Below the pieces are notes generated by a model that ran no database searches, was not told where the DNA came from, and saw only the letters and a program-made list of their open reading frames with translations. DNA of 64,000 nucleotides from Azolla caroliniana (lineage: Eukaryota; Polypodiophyta): positions 15,128,001 to 15,192,000 of the forward strand of contig JBHGNT010000016.1 of the NCBI GenBank assembly GCA_043228905.1, read 5' to 3'. Shown one piece after another: positions 11,681 through 22,502 of this stretch (its first letter is position 1; each line of letters starts with the position of its first letter). Both the position numbers and the translations under genes were made by a program.

Positions 11681-13520
11681 TAGAAAATCAAAACCCTACA
11701 AAATATGTATGTGTATGTGTACATAATACACTAACAAATATTTATGTGTATGTGTTCATTATGAGTATATACATAATCTTGCCGTAGGACGCATGTTTTT
11801 GTCTTTTTCTTTGTTGTTAAAGATATCCAATCATTAGTATAAAGCAATTTACATTGTTTCCATTCTCAAGTGATTAGTGGATTGAACAACCCTCTTGGTG
11901 GCTGAAAGTGCCAAAAAGGATTACCACCTTTGGAGGAAATAAGTGTAATAGCTCTCCATTGAGTAAGAAACTAATGGTGATGAGCAACTTTTGCTTCAGA
12001 ATCTCTAATAAGACAATCTCCTTGTCCTTATAAAGTATGCATCATGTCTAGCCAAATATTACGTACCATTTCAACTGGTGAGGCTCTAGCTTGATGGAAA
12101 GTATTAGACCAAGAAGCCTTTCAAATGTAATATATAGTAATATTACACAATAACTCCCATAATGGTGGCATCTCCTTCCTTCTTCCTAAAAATTGCATGG
12201 ACAATAAAAGGAAATACACGAACTATTCCGAAATTATTGCTAAAACATGGTCTATAAACTTAGCATCAGAGTGTAAAACAGTGCCTACAAGCAAACACTT
12301 ACTAATTCACTTTATTTGTGAGTTTTGGTTTAACTTCTGCTCATCAAGTTCAAATTCAAGACGTGGTTTGGATCCATTAGGACCGCAAAGAAGCAAAGCG
12401 TTGGCTCCTATGTTTCGCAAATATGCTAAAATGGGTGATGCAAGGACATGCTTTCATTTTGACATATCACATTTTGCTATGTTGTAATAGCACCACAATT
12501 TCTATATTTTTCCATTATTTGCTTCGATTTAGGTTAGGTTGGTTACCCGTGCTCATGGACTATGTTGAAGAATGATCGTAGATGGGAGTTCACAAACTTT
12601 ACTGCTTTTTAAAGATCCATTATGAATACTTTATATTTTTTAAGAATGGTGTGTCGTTGGGCATACACAAGAATCATATCAAGCATTTAGTGATTCAATT
12701 ATGATGGAAAAAGCAGCATAAAAATTCAAATTGACAAACAAACACAACATAATGAAATAGTTTTCTTTTAACTTTCAAGCTTCATAGGTTATAAATATGG
12801 GAATGCAAATACAAAAACTCCTTGTTGCATTTAGGGCTACCAATCTTACAAAATGATTTACAATATCAAGATCTAAAATTTAATCACCGTCACGGGGGAA
12901 TCACCAAAGCATCAAGTTTATAACAAACTTGGTACTAAGTCAAAAACGTGATCACCATTCACATGAAAGAAAAAATAAATTGACATCAGTGGTGTCTAAA
13001 GCATGTCTCCTTCAAACTATATCGTAATCAAACCACCCTCCATAGTACTATTTGCTATCCTACTTCTACCTACATGTGCTCACACATACCCTGAAGAAGA
13101 AAGAAGAAGGTTTACCTATATATGTGAGTAGTGCATGAGATTGATGGAGAAGACAACACTTCCACAAATGATAAAAGTAGGGCTATGTTGCCAGTAAAGA
13201 TCAACGTTTTCTCAAGCTTCCTCCTTAAGATCAACGTTTTCTCAAGCTTCCTCCTTACATTTTTATCGCTCGATGTCTCTTGAATTTTTATTCTCTCTAG
13301 TTATCGAAGGAAAAGTCTCCTATATTTCTATAACTTCAACATCCCCACACCAAGAAATTTGTTTGCTTTCATGTGAGACGATAACAAATTGACCATTTCA
13401 TTGTTAAGAGAATCAATTCACATAGATATCATCTCCTTTATGGCCCTAAGGTAAAACCCTAATTTGTCCTCATCACATTTGTGGGCCTTGCGCATGTATC
13501 AATGTATTTACATCCATCCA

Positions 13521-13595
13521 CACACACACACACACACACACACACGCATGCCACACACACACACACACACACACATCCATCTGTACAATACACAC
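13521..13595. repeat. CA microsatellite
   Basis: Two CA runs separated by a short GCATGC interruption. The paralogous unit has the same runs at about 42405-42463. The Thr/His-repeat open frames read through it are artefacts. Confidence 0.9.
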
Positions 13596-14390
13596 CCAAT
13601 TCACATCCCACACAAATCTTTTATTTAGGTTTAGGTTTAGGCTCGAATAAAATGTTTGATATCTCAATCATGACATTAGTGCGCACACTCACAAAGTGTC
13701 CCACGGTTGTTCAATGTTCCGGCTTTTCACTGTCAACTGTTTCTCGACATCCAAAATATTGTTTTGTTTAGGTTTTATAGTTTGAGAATTCCCTTACGGT
13801 ATGTGATATGTCTAATCATGACATCCTTTGAATTTGGAATGTTTATAACCTCAGTTGTTGTAAGTATTCTTGATAGACTTCGATTCAATTATATGAGCAA
13901 TATAACACGTTACTATAAGTTAGTATGTGTATGTGTATGTATATGTTTATGTATCTATGTGTACGACACACAAAATTCACATCCCACCCATATCTATGTC
14001 TTCTCACCCCCCTCCTTGAAAACTATGTCTTTGATCAAGCAGAAGTTCCGGCTTTTCACCGCCAACTGTTTCTCGACATCCAAAATATTGTTTTGTTTAG
14101 GTTTTACAGTTCGAGAATTCCCTTAGGGTATGTGATATGTCTAAGCATGATATCTTCTAAATTTGGAATGTTTATAACCTCAGTTTTTGTAAATATTCCT
14201 GATGGATTCCGATTCACTGAAATCAACAATATAACATGTTACTACAAATTTGTATGTGTATGTGAATGTATCTATGTGTATGGGACACACAATTCACATC
14301 CCACCATTATCTATTATTTAGGTTCAGGTTTAGTCTCCAACAAAATGTTTGGTATCTCAATCATGGCATTTGTGCGCACATTGACAATGT

Positions 14391-14430
14391 GTCCCACATC
14401 GTGAGGCATGGGATGGCCATGGTTATAAAA
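14391..14430 (+). promoter_or_regulatory. snRNA promoter (USE and TATA) of U4 copy 2
   Basis: A perfect USE, GTCCCACATCG, at 14391-14401 and TATAAAA at 14424-14430, 33 nt apart start to start. The RNA start is 33 nt after the TATA start. This is the textbook arrangement for plant U1/U2/U4/U5 genes. Confidence 0.9.
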
Positions 14431-14456
14431 GAGAAAAGGGAGCAAACAATCAAATC

Positions 14457-14611
14457 ATCTTTGCGCTTGGGGCAATGACGTAGTTAGTGAGGGCTTCCCG
14501 AGACGCGTCAATTGCTGGTTGAAAACTATTTCCGACCCCCCTCCTTGGCTCTTGAAAGAGAGCGTTGGAGAATTTTTGGAAAGGCCCCCTATCTCTTCGG
14601 AGGGGTGGGCC
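14457..14611 (+). ncRNA. U4: U4 spliceosomal snRNA, copy 2 (best conserved)
   Basis: 155 nt from ATCTTTGCGC to the end of the 3' stem. It has the 5' U4/U6 pairing region, the k-turn stem-loop with GTGAGG and CCGAG intact (binding site of the 15.5K/Snu13 protein), TTGCTGGTTGAAAACTA, a central hairpin (TTGGCTCTTGAAAGAGAGC), the Sm site AATTTTTGG and a final stem-loop (GGCCCCC...GGAGGGG). Together with its perfect USE and TATA box it is the most plausible functional U4 gene here. One arm change in the central hairpin (GCGTTGG instead of GCCTTGG) slightly weakens it. Element A is inserted 112 bp downstream. Confidence 0.9.
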
Positions 14612-14722
14612 TAGCAAAAACCGTAACACAAACATTGAAAGAAGAATTAGTTGCCTTGTTTTGATGAGCATAGGTTTCGTCCTTGTTTGGTCTTTCACGC
14701 TAGTTATTTTGTGTTCGTCTTC

Positions 14723-15171
14723 TGTTACCGATTAGGAACACGATCTACAGTGAGTCCTTTGACCTAGACCTCCAAGTGACTGTGAAACAACGAACGGTGG
14801 CATCTGTGCGTAATACGTAGGGGAATGTTCCCTGTAACCTAGCAGTGTATAAGGGAGACGGCTACAACGGAACTCCTTTAACAGTGGCTACACACTCACA
14901 TTGCTTACTTCTACACTCCCAGGTATTACAAGCACACAATAGATTAGCTGTAGCTATACACAGGTATCTAAGAAGATAGAATTCTATTACGATACGCTTC
15001 TTTACATTCCAAAATTACACGCTACCTCTATCAGAGGTTTTCTGCCCTTTATATACACAAGGTCTTTTTAGCCGTTCACGCTTCCTGCGTGAACAGTTAC
15101 ATGCATTACAATCTTATATTCTTTCTTATTCGTACGCTCTTGTCCGTCGGTTACTATTTCAGCGGACAACA
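14723..15171 (-). repeat. Element A 3' LTR (449 bp)
   Basis: Pairs with 38815-39262. Plus-strand ends are TGTTACCGATTAGG and GCGGACAACA. On the element strand, 2 bp before this LTR, lies TGTCCCACAGGCGTGCCA (15191-15174) rather than a classic purine tract. Confidence 0.95.
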
Positions 15172-15218
15172 CCTGGCACGCCTGTGGGACACTGCCCTGG
15201 CACGTCGGACCCATCCCG

Positions 15219-17147
15219 TTAATCTTCTTCCCAAATGGCTCGGATGTTTGGCTTTGCTACGGTGTCCGCGTCTGGAGGCGACGTAGGGCCTGTAGGTGCA
15301 TCGTGGTGTGGTTCCCTTGTTTGGTCAGGAGGGCTTCTCCTGGTGTCGTGGTCGTCCTGTGTGGGCGGTCCGGGTACGATGGGCTCTTCTTGGGCTAGTG
15401 GGTTGGGCTCAACCGTCGTCGTGCTTGCGGTCGGTCGCGGCTCTGTCTCAACTGTCACTTCCTCCGTGGTGTCGACCGTTGTTGTACGCTCCGGGGAGTG
15501 GGCTTGCGGTTCCGCTTGGTCCGGAACGTTCTCCGTGTGGTCGGCCAATAGTGTGGGCTCCTGTAGATGGGGCTCCTCTTGGGTAGTGGTTTCGCTGTCT
15601 GGTAATGTGGGGGACTCCGCTCGTTGTTCCGCGTTGTTCACCGTCGTTGTAATTTCTGGTGATTTGCCATGAGGTTCCTCTTCTTCGGCAGTGCCCAGAA
15701 TTGGCGTCGCGATGGATTCCTCATTTGTTCGCGTGCTGCCAGCTTGTGTGATCTGGTGAAATAGCTCCTCCTAGCTTTCACCAAAATCATCTAAGAGCTG
15801 CGCGAGTTCTTTGGAATGTTGGTCCGCTAGCGTGCGATAGTCTTGTGCTAGGTCCTCGCGTACGACCGCAATGCTCTCCTCATTGAGTTTATAGAAACCT
15901 CGACCTTCTTTTCGCCAGTTCTCCCAGTCCGCACTATATGCTTGCAATTCCGTTGCTTGGGCTACCCACGCCATCCATCCTTTGTCTAGCGCCGTTTTCA
16001 ATTGCGCTGTGAACCTCTCCCGATTTGTTTGAAGAAGGATACGCACATTGTCTGTGATGGCCTGGCAACGGTTGCGTGCTTCCTCCACCGACTTCTTGAG
16101 GTTTGCAATTTCTTGTTGACTAACCGCCGCCGCTTCTTCGTACGTGGTCTTCAGGCCCGCCCACAGCTGGGATTCCTTTGCATGGAGTTCTTCTAATTTC
16201 CCCATTTCATTGTTTACGCGGATTTCGAGCTGATGCCTTCTTTCCTGTTTGCCCACCAGCTGCTCATCGAACCATACCTTCTTTTTCTCCAATAAGGTCT
16301 GGAGTCCCGCGATTGCCGCCTCCGATTTCTTCGCTTCCTCCGGTAATTGGGCGTTTTCGTCTTTTGTCCGGATGTGCTGTGCTACCTCCGCAACGAGTTT
16401 CTCTTCAAGGGTTTTTACTACCTTTCGGCCGTTAGCCCGGATCTCCTTTTCCCTGTCTGAGGATTGGCGCAATTCAGCTCGAAGGCGGTCAATTTCTGAT
16501 TCCGCTAGTTGTACGACCCTTTTTGCTTTTGAGGCAATGGCGGTCTGAGCCTCAATTTCTTCCTTCAAGGTGTCGATGGCGTGGTTTGGTGGTGGAGTTG
16601 CCTGTTGCGCCGTAGTCGCGTTAGTTTCCAACTCCGCGATGCGTTCGTTGGCTTTTTGCAGCTCGACTTGGGTCAGTTTCACCTTCTTCTAGACATTCTT
16701 ATATTTAATGGCCATCTCCTTGGCGCCCGTGCTGACCTTTGCCAGTTCCCTATGGACTTCCACTAGGGCCATGTTTAATGGGGGTAGCTCCATCCCCACT
16801 CGGCGTATACCGGCATTCCTCTATCTGACGACTCTAGCTAGCCGGTCCTCATCGTTGCTCTCAACCGTTTGTGTTAGGGCGTGCTCGATCATCTGGCGCT
16901 CCGCATGCTCCTCGACCATTCGTTGTGAGGCCTTTATTTGTTGCATTGTCAGGAATTCCATGAGCTCAAAAGAGGTTCCGAACTGCAAGAGGGCGCTGAA
17001 CTCATGGGCCGTGTTCGGGATATCTGGATATGCCAAAACCTCGCTTTCCGTCGTCAATACGGCTTTCCCTCGTTGTGACTAGGCCGTAATGATCGGCCGT
17101 GGCTCCCGGATGATTTCGAAGGTGGTGTTGGGCTCCGTAGCTGCGGA
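15219..17147 (-). pseudogene. Element A third gene, distal part (coiled coil and acidic tail)
   Basis: One frame runs from the insertion point of element B to TAA at 15219, broken only by TAGs at 17079-17081, 16821-16823, 16689-16691 and 15771-15773. The largest piece (16682-15771) is a heptad-rich coiled coil (QKANERIAELE; EEIEAQTAIASKAKRV). After it comes an acidic, Thr/Pro/Glu-rich tail to EEPHLQEP and beyond. Joined across element B, using GCCAT once, the frame continues exactly from 25675. The domain order matches the third gene of element B (22503-25202). The function is unknown; a structural or host-interaction role is only a guess. Confidence 0.85.
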
Positions 17148-17152
17148 GCCAT

Positions 17153-17572
17153 TGTTACCGGCCGGCAAGGAGTCCAAAATACGGAGTGAAGGAATTAATT
17201 AGATATGGTTGTAAATGAGCATAGTGTGGACGGACGGACTGGAAACGGTATGCCGTTCCAGATCCGGACGGATCCCGAATAGGTGCGAGAGGCACCGTTT
17301 TGTACTACGGGCCGGAAACCTATTTAAAGGCCCGGACCCCATTGTAATGACAGCGGATAATTAGTAGAGCTTATGTTGTTTATACTTCTGTCTTGATTTC
17401 CGTTCTGTAATCACTGTTATATCTTACGCGTGTAATTAACCAAAACAATCTAATCGTGTAACCTACGTAAGTCGGTGTAATCGTTGAATCTTGATCCTAT
17501 GCCGTAATCACCCTTTGGTGAAGTGTCTCCGTGACACCTTGTGTTAGGCCTTGTCCGGCTAAGCGAATAACA
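17153..17572 (+). repeat. Element B 5' LTR
   Basis: 420 bp, TGTTAC...ATAACA with matching inverted ends. Near-identical to 25255-25674, so the insertion is recent. CTATTTAAAGG near 17320 is a candidate TATA region. The leader after it, TTTTGGCGACC, resembles the TTTGGCGC-type start of plant gypsy primer sites. Confidence 0.95.
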
Positions 17573-17586
17573 CAGTTTTGGCGACC

Positions 17587-18656
17587 ATGCTGATATAATT
17601 GAGGGTCCAGCCCTCGCATGTCTTCGTAGGACCAGGCGAATACGTCGCTAAACTCCGTGAGAAGCTTGATCATCGACGCTTTATCTTCCGGCTTCATTTC
17701 TTTGGCGATGTGTACCGGCTTTGATTCGTCCTTGCTTCCTAGGTTTACTTCTTCGAGCTGGGATGCTTTTACCCGTTGGGATACGGCCATTTCCCGTTCC
17801 AACGCTTCCTGTGCTTGCCGTAATTCCCGAATCGCATCTTTGTCTGGTTCGGCCTCGGTGTCGTCCCGCTGCGGCAAGTATGGCGCTACGGCTTCAGCTA
17901 CGTCAATCTCGAACAGTGGTACGATCTTCGGGTGTTCGTCCAAGTACTGGGCCTCTTCGTCGTCTGCCAATCCTTCAAGCATGTTCACGCATTCCGCATA
18001 CAGCGGTGTGCATTCCTTACCGTTGCTCGTCCGTGGTTGTGTCGGCACCCGGACCTTGGCTTTTCCGCGCCGGAAGGTAATCATATTTTTCCGCCAATTT
18101 TGCTTGATGTGTGCTGTTTTCAACCATGGTCTGCCCAGCAACAGTGGATACGCGCCGTGCGCCTGTAGCTGCAGCACTACAGCCGAGATGTGGAATGTGT
18201 GACCTCCTATGGTGACCTCGTACCGAGCTCGTATCCGCCATCCGTAGCCAGAACGGACATGGCTCCCATTCATGTATACCCAAGGCATCACACGTGCGGA
18301 GGCTTATTACGTTCACCCCGGAACCTCCATCGATTACGGTGCCGGGAAGTTCGTGCCCTTTGACAATAGCTGTAATCGCCGGACTACTAGTGTCTACCAC
18401 CGTCGGTCCTTCCTCCGGATTCGAGAACAGAACTGGTGCCGGTGGAGCTATACCGTCTGTCATGCCCGTTTTTAGTCCTTCCGTAAATCGCGGCACGAGT
18501 TGCAAAAGTCGTCCTAACGGCAGCGTGATCTGACATTCCTGCAGTGCTTGCCATGTCTCGTTTTCTGGGTGGCTACCGCCGGCACTCCCTATGGTATTCG
18601 TCTTTTGCCGTTCCGCGTCCGCGACGTTCCTTTCATTGGCTTCCTTCACCCATTAC
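17587..18656 (-). pseudogene. Element B gag end/protease/pol start in reversed orientation
   Basis: On the minus strand, from the gap leftward: end of gag (WQALQECQITLPLGRLLQLV), aspartic protease with VIDGGSGVNVIS (about 18325-18360), the protease C-terminus AYPLLLGRPWLK, and the start of pol (FSDVFAWSYEDMRGLDPQL). A frameshift after the protease motif splits it into two frames. Segment 17587-18139 is the reverse complement of 18758-19312, so the same protease-to-pol stretch is present twice in opposite orientation. The gag portion (18140-18656) occurs only here and is missing from the right arm. Confidence 0.85.
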
Positions 18657-18756
18657 NNNNNNNNNNNNNNNNNNNNNNNNNNNNNNNNNNNNNNNNNNNN
18701 NNNNNNNNNNNNNNNNNNNNNNNNNNNNNNNNNNNNNNNNNNNNNNNNNNNNNNNN
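18657..18756. other. Assembly gap (100 N)
   Basis: Exactly 100 unknown bases, the usual placeholder for a gap of unknown length. Its two flanks are inverted copies of each other, so orientation and order around it should not be trusted. Confidence 1.
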
Positions 18757-18757
18757 A

Positions 18758-20156
18758 GCTGGGCAGACCATGGTTGAAAACAGCACACATCAAGCAAAAT
18801 TGGCGGAAAAATATGATTACCTTCCGGCGCGGAAAAGCCAAGGTCCGGGTGCCGACACAACCACGGACGAGCAACGGTAAGGAATGCACACCGCTGTATG
18901 GCGGAATGCGTGAACATGCTTGAAGGATTGGCAGACGACGAAGAGGCCCAGTACTTGGACGAACACCCGAAGATCGTACCACTGTTCGAGATTGACGTAG
19001 CTGAAGCCGTAGCGCCATACTTGCCGCAGCGGGACGACACCGAGGCCGAACCAGACAAAGATGCGATTCGGGAATTACGGCAAGCACAGGAAGCGTTGGA
19101 ACGGGAAATGGCCGTATCCCAACGGGTAAAAGCATCCCAGCTCGAAGAAGTAAACCTAGGAAGCAAGGACGAATCAAAGCCGGTACACATCGCCAAAGAA
19201 ATGAAGCCGGAAGATAAAGCGTCGATGATCAAGCTTCTCACGGAGTTTAGCGACGTATTCGCCTGGTCCTACGAAGACATGCGAGGGCTGGACCCTCAAT
19301 TATATCAGCATCAAATCCACTTAGGCAAGGACGCGAAACCAGTGGCGCAACGACGTTACCGAAATGAACCCCAACTACGCCGCCAAAGTAAAGGAGGAAA
19401 TCGACAAACTCCTAAGAGTGGGCTTCATCCGGCCGGTAAAGAAAGCGACGTGGCTGAGCCCCATCGTCGTCGTCCCAAAGAAGAACGGTAAAATCCGTGT
19501 GTGTGTAGATTACAGGAAACTAAATGCCGCCACAATTACGGATGCATTCCCTCTTCCGTTCACGGATGGAGTACTGGATGCCGTCGCCGGCCATGAAGTT
19601 TATAGCTTTTTAGACGGCTTCAGCGGATACAATCAAATCCGGATGCACCCCCGACGACCAGGAGAAGACAGCGTTCGTCACCGAATGGGGGGTGTTTGTG
19701 GCCGAAGTCATGATGTTCGGCCTAAAAACGGCACCAGCAACTTTCCAGCGAATCATCATGGAGATCTTCGGCGAATACATTCCTGCCTTCATGCAAGTTT
19801 TCCTGGATGATTTTGCAGTCTATAGCCGGGGAAAGACCATTTGCAGCACCTACGGTTATGCCTTGAAAAGTGTAGGTTATACCGGGCTAAGCTTAAACCC
19901 AGCGAAATGCATCTTTGGAGTTTCAAGTGGAATATTGCTGGGACACATTGTAAGTAAGGAGGGCATTGCGGTCGACCCGGACAAAGTAAACGCCATACTA
20001 GGGGCACCGGCACCGAAAACAGCCAAAGCACTAAGCCGATTCTTAGGACAGATCCGGTGGCACAGCCGGATGCTCCGGCACTTGGCTGACTTGGCTACAC
20101 CATTACACACCGCGGTACATCGGACACCGTTCCAATGGACGGGATACGGAGGATAA
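18758..20156 (+). pseudogene. Element B protease C-terminus and reverse transcriptase, frameshifted
   Basis: The order is: end of protease, linker (EYLD-like spacer, ALEREMAVSQRVKASQL), then reverse transcriptase with RVCVDYRKLNAATITDAF, YSFLDGFSGYNQIRM, MFGLKTAPATFQR and the catalytic MQVFLDDFAVYS, then SLNPAKCIFGV. Several single-base insertions in homopolymers or doublets break the frame (near 18893, 19362, 19652, 19830). The inverted left copy lacks the first of these. They look more like unpolished long-read errors than decay, so the true gene may be intact. Confidence 0.85.
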
Positions 20157-21000
20157 GGCATACAATGCCCTGAAGGTACTTTTATCGCAAGCACCGTCGT
20201 GCAGCCTCCGGATTGGAGCAAGGAATTTCATGTGTTCGTGACGCTTCCGACATCGCTATTGGCAGCGCCTTAATGCAACTTACGGAGCCTAAATGGTACC
20301 GGCCGGTATATTACGCCAGCCGGAAGCTGTCTCAAGCGGAAAGAACTATTCAACGACAGAACGGGGAGGCCCTGGGCATGATCTACAGTGTAACAAAGTT
20401 TCGTCATTACCTATTGGGAAGGAAGTTCTCCTTCCATGTGGATCACTCGGCGCTCCTGTACTTAGTATCCAAGGCGTCCTTGACCGGTAAGTTGGCCCGT
20501 TGGACCTTGCTTTTGCAGGAGTTCGAATTCGAGATCTTCCACCGCCCCGGTATCCAGCATGCCGTAGCAGACTATCTAAGCCGGTTAGAGTCCGGAGAAC
20601 CAGGCGACGGAGTAGCGGATGAATTCCCGGACGCGGAGTTATTCCGTATCACCCCGGAAACGGCAGCAGACGACACGGTGGCATCAGAAGATAAATGGCT
20701 GACAAACATGCACCAGTTCCTAAGCACGGGCCTGCCACCGGAAGAAATGAACCGGGACGAGAGGAAACGACTAGCGGTGCAGAGCCGCAATTTCTGTCTG
20801 TTACGGGACACTCTCTACCACAAAGGAGCAGATGGAATATGGAGACGGGCAGTCCGTAGTGACGAGAAAGAAGTAATCTTACGGGAAGCACACTGTGGGG
20901 TTGCCGGAGGACACTATGCCGGGGGAAGCGACGGCGAGGAAAGTATGGCAGAGCGGCTTATGGTGGCCCACGACGTTAAAAGACGCCGTCAAGTATGCTA
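20157..21000 (+). pseudogene. Element B RNase H and integrase N-terminus, frameshifted
   Basis: RNase H of the Ty3/gypsy type: DASDIAIGSALMQL, RPVYYASRKLSQAE, MIYSVTKFRHYLLGRKF, FHVDHSALLYLV and the C-terminal ADYLSRLE. Then comes the start of integrase (LAVQSRNFCLLRDTLYHKG; REAHCGVAGGHY with the His pair of the HHCC finger). A frameshift near 20930 moves the Cys pair (CDLC) into the next frame. No second, archaeal-type RNase H is present, unlike element C. Confidence 0.85.
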
Positions 21001-22112
21001 AGGAATGTGACCTATGCCAACGAATGGGCCAGCCTACGGAGCAAGCACGGATGCCACATCAACCGGTACTTCCACTAGAGCCATTCCAGAAGTGGGGGTT
21101 GGATTTTGTCGGACCGTTCAAGCCACCGGCAATGAGAACAGGAAATCGTTATGTCATCGTGGCAACGGATTATTGCACGAAATGGGTGGAAGCTAAGGCC
21201 CTGAGAGACAACACTGCGTCATCCACAGCAAAATTCCTGTACGAAAACATTTGGTGCCGGTATGGATGTCCGATTGAATTAATCAGCGACCAAGGAGGCC
21301 ACTTCCTTGGCCAGGTAGTGGAAAGCTTAACAACGTTCTATGCCGTGGTCCATAAACGAAGCACACCGTACTACCCACAAGCGAACGGGTTAGCAGAGTC
21401 CACCAACAAAACGCTGCAGAACATTCTCCGCAAAATCGTCAATGAAAACCGGACGGACTGGGACACAAAGCTCCATAGCGCGCTATGGGCGTACAGAACG
21501 GCATACAAAACAAGTATCCGGACAACGCCATTCCGGTTAGCATTCGGCTTAGAAGCGGTCATGCCGGTCGAGTTTCAGGTACCAAGCTTACGGATCCAAC
21601 TACGGGAACGGCTGAATGAAAAGAAGTCGGAGGAAATGCGGCTAGCAGCACTATGCGAACTGGAGGAGCAACGGCTGGCTAGCATCCTACACATGGAACT
21701 GGAGCAACGACGACGGAAAGCGTTCGTTGACCGTCACCGGAAAGGTAATGAGAAGATGTTCGAAATCGGAAAGCCGGTGCTAGTATTCCAAACGAGGATG
21801 GGCAAGATGCCGGGTAAACTCCGGTTCAGATGGACAGGCCCGTATTGGCTGACACGGGAATACAACGGGTCCTATCAGATAGGGACACTTGCCGGTGAAG
21901 TACTAGGCAAGTGGGTGAACGGATTTCGACTAAAGCCCTATAAAGGACCGATGCCAAAGAACCCGTTTATGCAGCTCACCGGCACTACACCGGGATCGGT
22001 ACGGATCGATCCGGAAGAAAAAGACGACGGGGAACCCGTAGCGGAGACGAAGGAAGACACGGCAACCCGTAAGGAAAACGGTAAGGGTCCGAAGGGGCTT
22101 ACGGATGTGTAA
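20895..22112 (+). CDS. Element B integrase (core and C-terminus)
   Basis: Integrase joins the element cDNA to the host genome. Visible are CDLCQRMG of the zinc finger, GLDFVGPF and VATDYCTKWVEAKAL with the first Asp, LISDQGGHF with the second, and YYPQANGLAESTNKTL with the catalytic Glu (D,D,E pattern). The C-terminal domain has FVDRHRKGNEKMFEIG, KLRFRWTGPYWL and KWVNGFRLKPY. It ends with TAA at 22110-22112. The first residues before the Cys pair come from a shifted frame, so the apparent start is not the real one; in the intact element this is part of one pol frame. Family: Ty3/gypsy without a recognisable chromodomain. Confidence 0.9.
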   Translation: MGLPEDTMPGEATARKVWQSGLWWPTTLKDAVKYAKECDLCQRMGQPTEQARMPHQPVLPLEPFQKWGLDFVGPFKPPAMRTGNRYVIVATDYCTKWVEAKALRDNTASSTAKFLYENIWCRYGCPIELISDQGGHFLGQVVESLTTFYAVVHKRSTPYYPQANGLAESTNKTLQNILRKIVNENRTDWDTKLHSALWAYRTAYKTSIRTTPFRLAFGLEAVMPVEFQVPSLRIQLRERLNEKKSEEMRLAALCELEEQRLASILHMELEQRRRKAFVDRHRKGNEKMFEIGKPVLVFQTRMGKMPGKLRFRWTGPYWLTREYNGSYQIGTLAGEVLGKWVNGFRLKPYKGPMPKNPFMQLTGTTPGSVRIDPEEKDDGEPVAETKEDTATRKENGKGPKGLTDV

Positions 22113-22129
22113 GGTCACACACCGTCATA

Positions 22130-22136
22130 AATAAAA

Positions 22137-22167
<31 letters not shown>
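22130..22167 (+). other. AATAAA signal followed by an A28 tract
   Basis: AATAAA at 22130-22135 lies 18 bp after the integrase stop and is followed by 28 consecutive A (22140-22167). It looks like a polyadenylated 3' end embedded between pol and the third gene. A second A-run of about 14 lies near 22284-22298. This may mark the point where foreign RNA was joined to the element by template switching. Confidence 0.6.
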
Positions 22168-22171
<4 letters not shown>

Positions 22172-22502
22172 TAAAAATCGAGGTATGAACGGGTGTGAAA
22201 GCAAGGAGCGAAAAGGTACGTAGTGGGCATTTAAGAGCCGCCACGTACTTAATACTAAATCGGTACACGACGTGCGCATGCTCGAAAAAAAAAAAAAAGG
22301 CGCCAAGACGCACAGAGAAAAAGAAGAGCGCATGGAGACCTTCTTTTTTCGCGAGCCAAGAAGCACAGAAGCACCAAGGCAGTGGAAGCTGAGCAAACGC
22401 GAACCTGCACGCAGAGAACCCCCGCGCTCAGAACGCTCTCTCTCTCGCTCTCACCCTCAACACCACTCTACTTCGCCATCTTCCCTCGACCTTGAAGCAG
22501 AC

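Larger units (their letters stand above)
10740..14722. repeat. Duplicated array, unit 1 (left part, up to element A)
   Basis: The region is closely paralogous to 39664-44598: an antisense integrase end, the type-1 U4 gene, about 1.8 kb of non-coding sequence, a CA microsatellite, a short piece of integrase N-terminus, then the type-2 U4 gene. Unit 1 is split by element A at 14722 and continues at 39263. A 96-codon open frame at 12197-12487 is kept in the paralogue (41111-41401) with few changes, but matches nothing I know and may be chance. Unlike unit 2, this copy has no solo LTR. Confidence 0.85.

Noticed and set aside
13481-13771. Thr/His-repeat protein
   Set aside because: It is a translation of the CA microsatellite.
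15235-15672. 145-codon plus-strand frame with Ser/Gly/Val-rich product
   Set aside because: It is antisense to the acidic tail of the element A third gene, which is homologous by position to that of element B.
18544-18923. Open frames running through the N stretch
   Set aside because: They cross 100 unknown bases and join inverted pieces of element B; they have no biological meaning.
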